Assembly (NCBI GenBank): GCA_045544035.1
Contig: JAZPYE010000016.1
Span: 1-64,000 of the forward strand
DNA length: 64,000 nucleotides
Reading direction: 5' to 3'
DNA from: SIG587 sp045544035
Lineage (GTDB): Bacteria > Bacillota > Clostridia > Oscillospirales > Acutalibacteraceae
Positions 24,793 to 31,941 of this stretch are shown here, in pieces. Positions within the stretch are counted from its first letter, which is position 1. Every line of letters starts with the position of its first letter. The notes beneath the pieces were generated by a model, which searched no databases, had not been told where the DNA came from, and saw nothing but the letters and a program-made list of their open reading frames with translations. A program made the translations under genes and the position numbers.

Positions 24793-25062
24793 CTATTCTG
24801 CTTTGATTGTATATTCCCAATGCTCAATGGAAGAATCTTTACTCATTGATCGAAACACAATAGGCAAATCCTTCGTTGTATTTTGTGAGGGGATGGCGAT
24901 AGTGTAACAGCCGTTATGCGGAAAGGGTTGGCCGAATATCTTGGTTTTTATCGAAATGATACTATCTGCTTCGTCAATTTTGCAGAAAAGAACTTTGAAC
25001 TTTTGGTTATTAAAAAACATATCAAAGTGCTGCTTAACTTTGTCAATTCGCTTGTCCTTCAT
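24793..25062 (-). CDS. Hypothetical protein, 89 residues
   Basis: Read from ATG 25062, with AGAAGGTGA 4-5 bases upstream; the longer frame runs into a repeat element. The product (MKDKRIDKVKQHFD...EADSIISIKTKIFG...DLPIVFRSMSKDS...) has no signal peptide or membrane helix and I do not recognise it. It lies inside the repeat-flanked islet, downstream of the broken pyridoxamine-oxidase-like gene. Codon use is AT-rich compared with flanking core genes. Confidence 0.55.
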   Translation of the reverse strand: MKDKRIDKVKQHFDMFFNNQKFKVLFCKIDEADSIISIKTKIFGQPFPHNGCYTIAIPSQNTTKDLPIVFRSMSKDSSIEHWEYTIKAE

Positions 25063-25097
25063 CCATTCACCTTCTTTTAACATAATTATACTACTTT

Positions 25098-25165
25098 TCC
25101 GTAAGCAAATCAAAGCGAAGCCTTGTATATCATCAATTCCGTAGGAATTGCATATCATCAATAAT
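25098..25165. repeat. Double-hairpin palindromic element (MITE-like)
   Basis: Two adjacent short hairpins: CAATTCC-tac-GGAATTG with TGATAT/ATGATGATA flanks, and AAGGC-ttc-GCTTT. From memory, this style of ATGATATGCAATTCC...GGAATTGATGATA element is dispersed in gut Clostridia. Here it lies exactly where the pyridoxamine-oxidase-like reading frame loses its family resemblance. Confidence 0.5.
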
Positions 25166-25475
25166 TTCCATTCTGCCGAAAACAATAACGCTTTTAAAAT
25201 TAAGCGCCCAATCGTTTCCTATTTTTTTCTGCCTCACCAAAAACACAAAATGAGACCTTGTCACAGTTTTTAAGGGCATCAAGTCTGTGACCCGTTTTTC
25301 CACAATGAAAATAAAGCTTATTATCTTCCTCACAATAAAAATGATTCATCGGCATTCCGTAAGGGTAGCCGCTGTCCCCCAGCACCGACAAAATGCCTCT
25401 TTTTTCATTTTTAAGAATTTCAATGCACTCTAAAAGCGGAATTTCCTTGTTTTTTCGGGTTAATTCTCTGAACAT
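25133..25475 (-). pseudogene. Pyridoxamine 5'-phosphate oxidase-like gene, frameshifted and truncated
   Basis: Frame 1 (from 25475) gives 91 residues starting MFRELTRKNKEIPLLECIEILKN, with RGILSVLGDSGYPYGMPMN and YFHCGKTGHRLDALKNCDKVSFCVFGE, a FMN-binding split-barrel pattern (nitroimidazole-resistance/PNPOx type). After a run of seven A (complement of 25222-25228) the family sequence continues in the other frame as NDWALNFKSVIVFGRMEIIDD, then ends at the hairpin element about 40-50 residues short. One extra A explains the shift. An assembly indel is possible for the shift but not for the missing end. Confidence 0.75.
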
Positions 25476-25531
25476 AAATAACTCCTCTAAAACGATATTA
25501 GCATTAGACCACTTTTAACCCGTTTTCGCAA

Positions 25532-25568
25532 TAAAAAAAGGAAGATTCGGATTTACCGAATCTTCCTT
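25532..25568 (-). terminator. Terminator after the SPFH gene
   Basis: AAGGAAGATTCGG pairs with CCGAATCTTCCTT (13 bp, 5-base loop); a T7 tract follows on the minus strand. Confidence 0.9.
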
Positions 25569-25573
25569 GAATT

Positions 25574-26512
25574 TTAATCACAGCAGGGGTCCTGCTTTTT
25601 TGCCTTTTTGGGCTTATCAGCGGCGGGTGTGTTATCGCCAAGGCCTGTTGTTTCGGAAAACACAACATTTGCCTTGGTCATATCAACCGCATCGGTGGGA
25701 ACGATAATTTTTGAAGCGGTGCCGTTTGACATTGAAATCAGTGCTTCATATTTTTTAAGTTCCAGAACGGCTGCATCAGCGCCTGCCGCTTTAAGAGCGG
25801 CAAGACCATCGGCCTCGGCCTGTTTTGCAAGTAAAATAGCCTTTGCCTCACCCTCGGCCCTTGCAATGCGGGCATCTCTTTCACCCTCGGCGGCTAAAAT
25901 CATAGCCTGCTTGTCGCCTTCAGCACGGGTGATAACGGCGGCCTTGTGACCCTCGGCCTCAAGCAAAGTTTCACGCCTGTCGCGCTCTGCCTTCATCTGC
26001 TTTTCCATTGCGTTTTGAATTTCAGAAGGAGGAATAATGTTTTTAAGCTCAACACGGTTAACCTTAATTCCCCACTGGTCGGTTGCCGAATCAAGAATTT
26101 CGGTCATTTTTCCGTTGATGGTATCACGGGAGGTTAAGGTGTCATCAAGCTCAAGCTCACCAACAATGTTACGAAGTGTGGTGGCGGTAAGGTTTGAAAG
26201 AGCACTTATGGGATTAACCGCACCATAAGTGAAAAGCATTGCATCAAACACCTTGAAATAAACCACGGTGTCAATTTGCATTGTAACATTATCCTTGGTG
26301 ATAACGGGTTGAGGTGGTGAATCAAGCACTTGTTCCTTTAAAGTTACCTTTTTGGCAATACGGTCGATAACGGGGATAAGGAAATGAAGACCTGCACCCC
26401 AAGTGCTATGATATTTACCGATGCGTTCAATAACAAATTCGGTTGCCTGAGGAACAACGCGAAGGCATAAAAAAATCAAAACAATTATTATACCTGCAAT
26501 AATATAACCCAT
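25574..26512 (-). CDS. SPFH/band 7 protein (stomatin-like, QmcA type)
   Basis: 312 residues: an N-terminal membrane helix (2-18), the SPFH domain (about 18-190; VVPQATEFVIERIGKYHSTWGAGLHF, NVTMQIDTVVYFKV), then a long Glu/Ala-rich coiled coil (about 170-240, HKAAVITRAEGDKQAMILAAEGE) and a Lys/Pro-rich tail ending DPCCD. SPFH proteins form large membrane rings or rafts that often shield proteases; a NfeD partner is not adjacent. It has a promoter and terminator of its own. Base composition looks like the core genome, unlike its islet neighbours. Confidence 0.9.
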   Translation of the reverse strand: MGYIIAGIIIVLIFLCLRVVPQATEFVIERIGKYHSTWGAGLHFLIPVIDRIAKKVTLKEQVLDSPPQPVITKDNVTMQIDTVVYFKVFDAMLFTYGAVNPISALSNLTATTLRNIVGELELDDTLTSRDTINGKMTEILDSATDQWGIKVNRVELKNIIPPSEIQNAMEKQMKAERDRRETLLEAEGHKAAVITRAEGDKQAMILAAEGERDARIARAEGEAKAILLAKQAEADGLAALKAAGADAAVLELKKYEALISMSNGTASKIIVPTDAVDMTKANVVFSETTGLGDNTPAADKPKKAKKQDPCCD

Positions 26513-26543
26513 AAAAACATCTCCTTTAATATCTATTTATTAT

Positions 26544-26572
26544 ATTATACCACAAAATTAGAACAAAGTAAA
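26544..26572 (-). promoter_or_regulatory. Promoter of the SPFH gene
   Basis: Minus strand TTTACT (26567-26572), 17 bases, TATAAT (26544-26549) with TGG directly before it (extended -10). Confidence 0.65.
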
Positions 26573-26634
26573 GTAATGTGTTCCATTTTACTTGCCGAAG
26601 ATAACACATCGTTCCAAAAAAATAGCAGCCGCTT

Positions 26635-27459
26635 TCAGGACTGCATTTTTAAAAGATATTGTTGTGATTTTTCTGCAAAAACTGTTTTTTCGCAATTTTC
26701 TTTCACTGACATAAAACGGTAGATAGCTTCTTTTTTATCCTCTGCCATATATGCAGCAATTCCTTTAAGATAGTTAATATATCCTTGGGTTGCCTTTGAA
26801 TTATTCCACACTTCAATACCACTAAAGTTAGAGATTGCTTCTTTATTTTCTTCGGATATAGCAACTAGCAAATTCATTGTTTTGAGAATTTTATTATACG
26901 CATCTTTTGCCTTTTGATTAAGTTTTTTCATATTATTCATAGCACTTTCGTATTGCTTAACTGTTGCTTTCAAGGAATCAAAATCACCCAAAAAGAACTC
27001 GCAACGAGCCTTATTAAAAAGACCTGTAATCATCATCGTAGGCTTATTGCTAGCAATCATTTTGTTCGCATAATTTAGTGCTGCTTCAAAATTTCCCATA
27101 TAGATAAAATCAGTAGCGTAAATATGGTCAATATTTTTTTGCTTATTAAGAACTACGTTAAGTGTTAAATGCTTTTGAGGATTACACTCCAAGTCCATTG
27201 ATGTAGTCAGAGGAGTCGAAACAAGTGCATAAGCAATAATTTCAAAAAAGAAAATCAACAATACAAGCAATATCGTAAAAATGGGATTGATGCCTTTATA
27301 ATCAATAATGGTTTTATTTAGAAAGCCTATGTAAATAGGTGAGCAAGCAGTAATAGTTATCAGTACAGCAATAATCGTTAATACGATCACTACTTTTCTT
27401 TTGTGTTGAATTTTTTTAATTAAAGCATCGTACTCGTTAGATTGGATAACTTGATTCAT
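26635..27459 (-). CDS. Hypothetical membrane protein with TPR-like cytoplasmic part
   Basis: 274 residues with a good ribosome site (AAAGGAG). Two membrane helices (about 22-48 and 60-82) are followed by a soluble region of paired helices: MGNFEAALNYANKMI, ALFNKARCEFFLGDFDSLK-like and YLKGIAAYMAEDKKEAIYRF resemble degenerate tetratricopeptide repeats. I recognise no named family. Codon use is strongly AT-biased and Lys/Asn/Ile-rich compared with neighbours, which with the flanking tRNA-derived repeats suggests recent acquisition. Confidence 0.7.
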   Translation of the reverse strand: MNQVIQSNEYDALIKKIQHKRKVVIVLTIIAVLITITACSPIYIGFLNKTIIDYKGINPIFTILLVLLIFFFEIIAYALVSTPLTTSMDLECNPQKHLTLNVVLNKQKNIDHIYATDFIYMGNFEAALNYANKMIASNKPTMMITGLFNKARCEFFLGDFDSLKATVKQYESAMNNMKKLNQKAKDAYNKILKTMNLLVAISEENKEAISNFSGIEVWNNSKATQGYINYLKGIAAYMAEDKKEAIYRFMSVKENCEKTVFAEKSQQYLLKMQS

Positions 27460-27497
27460 ACATTAACTCCTTTAAAGAATGGGATTTTATTCACTTA

Positions 27498-27526
27498 ATT
27501 GTACCATATCACGACTTATGTTTCAA
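27498..27526 (-). promoter_or_regulatory. Promoter of the hypothetical membrane protein gene
   Basis: Minus strand TTGAAA (27521-27526), 17 bases, TACAAT (27498-27503). Confidence 0.65.
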
Positions 27527-27620
27527 TAATTAAACCGCTATATTTTAGTTCAAGTCCTCCCCGAAAGACGTTTTGGACGGAGGATATCTATAAAATTTAA
27601 CTTTAAAAAACAGAAAGAAA

Positions 27621-27650
27621 AAACCCAGAAACCGTTTAGTTTCTGGGTTT
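27621..27650. terminator. Hairpin terminator in the tRNA-remnant region
   Basis: AAACCCAGAAAC pairs with GTTTCTGGGTTT (12 bp, 6-base loop). On the minus strand TTTTTTCTTTCTG follows, so it would end transcripts coming from the tRNA side. Confidence 0.75.
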
Positions 27651-27682
27651 CCTGCCCCGATATCTAAATCGGTGCGCATTGT

Positions 27683-27727
27683 TGGTTGCGGGGACAGGAC
27701 TTGAACCTGCCTTGCCCTCTTGCGGTG
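27683..27727 (-). repeat. Duplicate of the tRNA-fMet 3' end plus repeat copy 2
   Basis: Bases 27683-27710 repeat the last 28 bases of the initiator tRNA (27910-27937, including CCA) without mismatch. Next to it, 27711-27727 continue as the repeat shared with 24702-24719. Duplication of a tRNA 3' end is what integration of a mobile element at that tRNA leaves behind, but no integrase is present. Confidence 0.85.
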
Positions 27728-27870
27728 CCCAAAAGTTGCTTTCCGCTTGTAGCGCGGGCAACTTTTGACCGCGGCGCTTCGTTTTGCTCGCTGCTTCACC
27801 CACTGGGTGCGCTCGCAACCTCACCCCGGGAACCCATCGGTCGCAGGTTAAAAATCTTATTCCATATCTA
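27728..27870. other. Palindrome-rich spacer with no gene
   Basis: Contains AAAAGTTGC paired with GCAACTTTT over a GC-rich loop, then short palindromes such as CCCACTGGG. Open frames crossing it have no ribosome site and consist of repeat sequence, so no protein is called. It separates the tRNA remnant from the terminator of the intact tRNA. At 27548-27563 a further T-loop-like stretch (GTTCAAGTCC) suggests another decayed tRNA end. Confidence 0.5.
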
Positions 27871-27909
27871 AAAATGAAAACAGCCACCTTGCGGTGACTG
27901 TTTCATTTT

Positions 27910-27911
<2 letters not shown>
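27871..27911 (-). terminator. Terminator of tRNA-fMet, also right copy of the 24-bp repeat
   Basis: AAAAATGAAAACAGCCACC pairs with GGTGACTGTTTCATTTTT (one small bulge), forming a long hairpin with T-rich end directly after the tRNA. Its right arm (27888-27911) is the exact direct repeat of 24711-24734. Confidence 0.8.
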
Positions 27912-27985
<74 letters not shown>

Positions 27986-28017
27986 ATATTTAATTATTCT
28001 CTTTCGAGTGCTAAATT

Positions 28018-28046
28018 ATTATACATTATATATAATCATTTTGCAA
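28018..28046 (-). promoter_or_regulatory. Promoter of tRNA-fMet
   Basis: Minus strand TTGCAA (28041-28046), 17 bases, TATAAT (28018-28023). Confidence 0.8.
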
Positions 28047-28102
28047 GCCCTTTTTTAAAATTTTCTATAAATTTTTATCGACAATATTTTTATATGCATT
28101 AT

Positions 28103-28195
28103 TTTTGCATAAATATCCGTTAAAACCTCTAAAATATGCATTTAAATTCAGGTTTTACCTACAATTTGCACAAAGTTATAAATATTTATGCAAAA
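28103..28195 (+). promoter_or_regulatory. Candidate ArgR-type operators upstream of the ABC transporter
   Basis: Three AT-rich sites lie just upstream of the promoter: TTTTGCATAAATAT (28103-28116), TGCATTTAAATTCA (about 28137-28150) and ATATTTATGCAAAA (28182-28195). The outer two are exact inverted copies, and the middle one fits the ARG-box pattern TGNATNNNNATNCA. This suggests repression of a basic amino-acid importer by an ArgR-type protein; no arginine gene is in the window. Confidence 0.45.
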
Positions 28196-28199
28196 GGTG

Positions 28200-28228
28200 T
28201 TGCATTTTAATTCATTATGTGGTAAAGT
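28200..28228 (+). promoter_or_regulatory. Promoter of the amino-acid ABC transporter operon
   Basis: TTGCAT (28200-28205), 17 bases, TAAAGT (28223-28228), with the inverted repeat arm ending 4 bases before the -35 box. Confidence 0.65.
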
Positions 28229-28261
28229 ATAATCAACAAATTTCTTTTGGAGGAAAAATTT

Positions 28262-29107
28262 ATGAAAAAGTTATTAGCACTTACCCTTTCAGTTTTAATG
28301 ATTGTTGCAGTTTTAGCAGGCTGCGGCAGCAAAACAGCAGCAACAAAGGTTATTGAAATCGGTCTTACCACCGAGGATTATGCTTTTGGTGTTGACAAGG
28401 ACCAGCCCGAGCTTCTCGCCCAAGTTAATGCATTCATTAAGGAAATTAAAGACAACGGCAAATTTGAAGAAATCTGCAACAAGTATTTTGGCGATGGTAC
28501 TCCCACCCCTGTTACCTCAATGCCCCTTGATGAAAGTAAGGACCAGCTTGTTGTTGCAACCAACGCTGCATTTGAGCCCTTTGAATATACCGAAGGCGAC
28601 AAATACTTAGGCGTTGATATGGAAATCGCTGCTCTGCTTGCCGAGAAGCTTGGCAAAGAGCTTGTTATCAGCAATATGGATTTTGATGCTGTTTGCCTTT
28701 CCGTTGGCCAGCACAAATGCGACATAGCAATGGCAGGTCTTACCATTAAGGAAGACAGAAAAGAGCACGTTAACTTCTCTGACCCCTATTATAACGCAGC
28801 TCAGATGCTTATCGTTGCAGGCGACAATACCGAATTTGATGACTGCAAAACCGCTGATGATGTAACCAAAATTCTTAACGCAAAAACAAAAGAGACCACA
28901 AAGGTTGGCTATCAAAACGGCACAACCGGTCAGTTCTATGTTTTAGGCGATGCTGATTGGGACTTCCCCGGTCTTCCCGTTAACGGCGTTGGCTACAAGA
29001 ACGGCTCCATGGCAGTTCAAGACCTTATCAACGGTAACCTTGACTATGTTATCATTGACTCGGCACCTGCAAAATGCATTACCGAAAAAATGAACGCATT
29101 ACAGTAA
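28262..29107 (+). CDS. Amino-acid ABC transporter binding lipoprotein, circularly permuted
   Basis: 281 residues from ATG 28262 (TTGGAGG 9 bases upstream). Lipoprotein signal with lipobox VLAGC. The usual family 3 binding-protein order is altered: residues about 28-75 (IGLTTEDYAFGVDKDQPELL, FEEICNKYFGDG) are what normally ends the fold, while the normal beginning (LVVATNAAFEPFEY) appears at about residue 93 and the chain stops at DYVIIDSAPAKCITEKMN, where the family would run on into the displaced segment. The ligand-loop pattern DIAMAGLTIKEDRKEHVNFSDPYY is intact, so it should still bind a polar amino acid. Confidence 0.88.
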   Translation: MKKLLALTLSVLMIVAVLAGCGSKTAATKVIEIGLTTEDYAFGVDKDQPELLAQVNAFIKEIKDNGKFEEICNKYFGDGTPTPVTSMPLDESKDQLVVATNAAFEPFEYTEGDKYLGVDMEIAALLAEKLGKELVISNMDFDAVCLSVGQHKCDIAMAGLTIKEDRKEHVNFSDPYYNAAQMLIVAGDNTEFDDCKTADDVTKILNAKTKETTKVGYQNGTTGQFYVLGDADWDFPGLPVNGVGYKNGSMAVQDLINGNLDYVIIDSAPAKCITEKMNALQ

Positions 29108-29131
29108 ATTTAATTAAAACAATGAATTTCG

Positions 29132-29163
29132 CAAACACCTCGCCCTAACGGGCGAGGCGTTTG
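29132..29163 (+). terminator. Intra-operon hairpin after the binding-protein gene
   Basis: CAAACACCTCGCCC pairs with GGGCGAGGCGTTTG (one A-C mismatch) around TAAC. There is little T tract, so it probably reduces read-through or protects the binding-protein mRNA rather than stopping transcription, keeping permease and ATPase levels lower. Confidence 0.6.
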
Positions 29164-29184
29164 TTCGGTTAAAGGAATTTTATA

Positions 29185-29895
29185 ATGGGAAATTTTGGAA
29201 GAAAAATTGAGGTTTTCATTGAACAGTTCATTGATAACGCTGGTTATAAAACTGTTCTTGAGGGTCTGCAAAACACACTGACTATCGCCATTTTAGGCCT
29301 GCTTATCGGCATTTTAATCGGTATTATTATTGCCGCCGTTAGAGTTATGCCGAAATACAAGACCCTGCCCCGCGTTTTAGATGGCATTTGCACCTTCTAT
29401 GTGGTTTTTTTTAGAGGCACCCCCATTGTTGTGCAGCTGCTTCTGTTTTATTATGTTCTTTTGCCCCTTTTGGGGGTTAAAATGACCTCTGTAGCGGTTT
29501 CTATTGTGGTTTTCGGTCTAAACTCCGGTGCTTATATTTCGGAAATGATGCGCGCCGGTATTTTATCGGTTGACCCAGGTCAAATGGAGGGTGGCAGAGC
29601 TATGGGACTGAGCTTCCCCGCCACAATGATGAAAATCATTATCCCTCAAGCGATTAAGAACATTTTGCCTACCCTTGGTAATGAATTCATAGCCCTAATC
29701 AAGGAAACCTCGGTTGTAAGCTTTGTAGGCGCCACCGACCTTTATGTTGCTTTTAACTATATGGGTTCAAACAGCTATGAATTTATGGTGCCCTACCTTG
29801 CAATGGCTATCATTTACATTATTTTGGTTTATGGAATCAGCCTGCTTATTAAAATTATGGAAAGGAGCCTGAGAAAAGGTGATAAAAGTATGTAA
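29185..29895 (+). CDS. Amino-acid ABC transporter permease (HisM/GlnP type)
   Basis: 236 residues with about five membrane helices. TVLEGLQNTLTIAILGLLIG opens the family domain; FFRGTPIVVQLLLFYY and the EAA loop EGGRAMGLSFPATMMKIIIPQAIKNILP, which contacts the ATPase, are clear. It should form a homodimeric inner-membrane channel for polar amino acids together with the ATPase encoded next. A 17-base overlap with the ATPase gene indicates translational coupling. Confidence 0.93.
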   Translation: MGNFGRKIEVFIEQFIDNAGYKTVLEGLQNTLTIAILGLLIGILIGIIIAAVRVMPKYKTLPRVLDGICTFYVVFFRGTPIVVQLLLFYYVLLPLLGVKMTSVAVSIVVFGLNSGAYISEMMRAGILSVDPGQMEGGRAMGLSFPATMMKIIIPQAIKNILPTLGNEFIALIKETSVVSFVGATDLYVAFNYMGSNSYEFMVPYLAMAIIYIILVYGISLLIKIMERSLRKGDKSM

Positions 29896-30676
29896 CCTAC
29901 GCAAAGATTTTGGGGATGTACAGGTTCTCAAAAACATTGATTTGCATATTAAAAAAGGCGAAAAGGTTGTTATTTTAGGACCTTCTGGCTCCGGTAAAAG
30001 CACCCTGCTTCGCTGCCTTAACTGTATGGAGGACCCAACCTCGGGAAGCATCTTTTTCCACAATGTTGACATTGCCGATATGGCGGTTGACATTAACGTA
30101 CACCGCCAAAAAATGGGAATGGTTTTCCAGCATTTTAACCTTTTTAACAACAAAACCGTGCTTGAAAATATTACTCTTGCCCCAATCTATGTGGCGAAGA
30201 AAAAGCTAAATAAGGCCAAAAGAAATAAGTTTTTCGGCAAGCCCTATAACGCCGAGGATATAAAGCCTCTCTCTGAAATTAAGAAAGAGGCCAACGAAGA
30301 GGCAATGGAACTGCTTCAAACGGTTAACCTTACCGACAAGGCAGACGTCTACCCTGCTATGCTTTCAGGCGGACAAAAGCAGCGTGTGGCTATTGTTCGT
30401 GCCCTTGCAATGAACCCTGATGTTATGCTCTTTGATGAGCCCACAAGCGCCCTTGACCCGGAAATGGTAGGCGAGGTTTTAGAGGTTATGAAGGACCTTG
30501 CCAAGGAAGGCATGACAATGGTTGTTGTAACCCACGAAATGGGCTTTGCCCGAGAAGTTGCCGACAGGGTTATCTTCATTGATGAGGGTATTATTTTAGA
30601 GGAAGCGGCCCCCGCCGAATTTTTTGGTAATCCTAAATGTGAACGACTAAAAGATTTCCTTGCAAAGGTGTTATAA
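29879..30676 (+). CDS. Amino-acid ABC transporter ATP-binding protein (GlnQ type)
   Basis: 265 residues from a GTG start at 29879. Walker A GPSGSGKS, Q-loop MVFQHFNLF, signature LSGGQKQR, Walker B VMLFDEPTSALDPE and the switch His (VVTHEMGF) are all present. About 20-25 extra residues (KKLNKAKRNKFFGKPYNAED region, about 105-130) lie between the Q-loop and the signature, where most GlnQ proteins are shorter. It powers the permease encoded upstream and ends at a terminator. Confidence 0.94.
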   Translation: MIKVCNLRKDFGDVQVLKNIDLHIKKGEKVVILGPSGSGKSTLLRCLNCMEDPTSGSIFFHNVDIADMAVDINVHRQKMGMVFQHFNLFNNKTVLENITLAPIYVAKKKLNKAKRNKFFGKPYNAEDIKPLSEIKKEANEEAMELLQTVNLTDKADVYPAMLSGGQKQRVAIVRALAMNPDVMLFDEPTSALDPEMVGEVLEVMKDLAKEGMTMVVVTHEMGFAREVADRVIFIDEGIILEEAAPAEFFGNPKCERLKDFLAKVL

Positions 30677-30689
30677 TTATAAAAGATTA

Positions 30690-30719
30690 AAAGCCGTGCA
30701 ATGCACGGCTTTATTTTTT
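30690..30719 (+). terminator. Terminator of the ABC transporter operon
   Basis: AAAGCCGTGCA pairs with TGCACGGCTTT, followed by ATTTTTTG. Confidence 0.88.
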
Positions 30720-30732
30720 GCACATAAAAATT

Positions 30733-30761
30733 AAAAAGCACAGTCATTTGACTGTGCTTTT
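30733..30761 (-). terminator. Terminator of the 5S rRNA gene
   Basis: AAAAAGCACAGTCA pairs with TGACTGTGCTTTT; on the minus strand it follows the 5S 3' end by 2-3 bases and runs into TTTTTAATTTTT. Confidence 0.88.
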
Positions 30762-30763
30762 GT

Positions 30764-30879
<116 letters not shown>

Positions 30880-30908
30880 TGTTTGTTACCCTTTCGGACA
30901 ACATTATT

Positions 30909-30937
30909 ATTTTACCACAAGTGTTTTAATTTGTCAA
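30909..30937 (-). promoter_or_regulatory. Promoter of the 5S rRNA gene
   Basis: Minus strand TTGACA (30932-30937), 17 bases, TAAAAT (30909-30914), about 30 bases before the 5S 5' end. Confidence 0.8.
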
Positions 30938-30963
30938 CACTTTTTTAAAAACTTTTTTAAAAA

Positions 30964-30995
30964 TTTTCGGGTCTGCAAAAAAGCAGACCCGAAAA
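30964..30995 (-). terminator. Terminator of rpsB-tsf
   Basis: TTTTCGGGTCTGC pairs with GCAGACCCGAAAA around an A6 loop; on the minus strand TTTTTAAAAAAG follows. Confidence 0.88.
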
Positions 30996-31011
30996 GCAAA
31001 TGAAACATCAA

Positions 31012-31923
31012 TTATTTAATCATTTCAGCAATTTCTGCTGCAAAGTTATCCTCTTTCTTCTGGATACCCTCGCCCTTTTCAAAGCGAACGAAAGAGTTGA
31101 TTTTAATTGAAGCGCCAAGCTGCTTTGCAACCTGCTCAACATACTTACCAACGGTTAAATCACCATCGATAACATACTGCTGCTCAACAAGGCAGTTTTC
31201 TTTGTAATATTTACCGATTTTGCCCTCAACGATTTTTGCGAGAACTGCATCGGGCTTACCAGCCATTTTGGGGTCTTCCTTCATCTGAGCGATAAGGATT
31301 TCCTTTTCCTTTGCAAGAACCTCTGCAGGAACAGAAGCGGGGTCAAGATAAAGGGGATTCATTGCAGCGATTTGCATAGCAACGTTTTTACCCATTGCAA
31401 CGAACTCATCGTTTGCCGCATCAATATCGGTGTCAAATTTAACCATAACGCCGATTTTGCCGCCTGCGTGAACATAGGAAACGAGGTTACCCTCAAAACG
31501 AGCAAAACGACGAACCTTGATGTTCTCACGGATAGCAAGGAAAAGCTCCTGAACCATTTCAGCAACGCTCATGCCGTTCTCGGTGCAATTAAGAAGTGCA
31601 TCAAGGTCAGCGGGAGCCTGGTCGATAACAATGTTAGTAATGCGATTTGCCAGTGCCTTGAAGGGTTCGCCGCCTGCAACGAAGTCGGTCTCAGCGTTCA
31701 TTTCAAGAACTGCACCGCAGTTACCCTTAACAATAGCACAAACAGTGCCTTCGGCTGCAACACGGTCAGCCTTTTTAGCCTGGGAAGCAAGTCCCTTTTC
31801 TCTTAAAAAGTCAATAGCGGCATCCATATCACCGTTGGTTTCGGTAAGAGCCTTTTTGCAGTCCATCATACCGCAACCGGTTTTTTCACGGAGTGCCTGA
31901 ACATCTTTTGCTGTAAAAGCCAT
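31012..31923 (-). CDS. tsf: Translation elongation factor Ts
   Basis: 303 residues. EF-Ts releases GDP from EF-Tu. The N-terminal UBA-like module (DVQALREKTGCGMMDCKKAL) and TDFVA loop (NAETDFVAGGEPF) that contact EF-Tu are intact, followed by both core subdomains and the C-terminal module. It lies 18 bases after rpsB, the near-universal order. Start ATG 31923 follows TAGGAGG. Nothing unusual. Confidence 0.97.
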   Translation of the reverse strand: MAFTAKDVQALREKTGCGMMDCKKALTETNGDMDAAIDFLREKGLASQAKKADRVAAEGTVCAIVKGNCGAVLEMNAETDFVAGGEPFKALANRITNIVIDQAPADLDALLNCTENGMSVAEMVQELFLAIRENIKVRRFARFEGNLVSYVHAGGKIGVMVKFDTDIDAANDEFVAMGKNVAMQIAAMNPLYLDPASVPAEVLAKEKEILIAQMKEDPKMAGKPDAVLAKIVEGKIGKYYKENCLVEQQYVIDGDLTVGKYVEQVAKQLGASIKINSFVRFEKGEGIQKKEDNFAAEIAEMIK

Positions 31924-31941
31924 GTGTCTTTACCTCCTAAA

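Noticed and set aside
25222..25228. Programmed frameshifting at the A7 run of the pyridoxamine-oxidase-like gene
   Set aside because: No downstream stimulatory structure stands out and the second part is truncated, so pseudogene decay is the simpler reading.
27545..27887. Overlapping 83-84 codon frames in the tRNA-remnant region
   Set aside because: They translate tRNA-derived and palindromic sequence, have no ribosome site and overlap each other in two frames.
28000..28016. GAGTGCTAA, a CIRCE half-site upstream of tRNA-fMet
   Set aside because: The second arm is absent at the required 9-base distance; only one 9-base half matches, so HrcA control of this tRNA is not supported.
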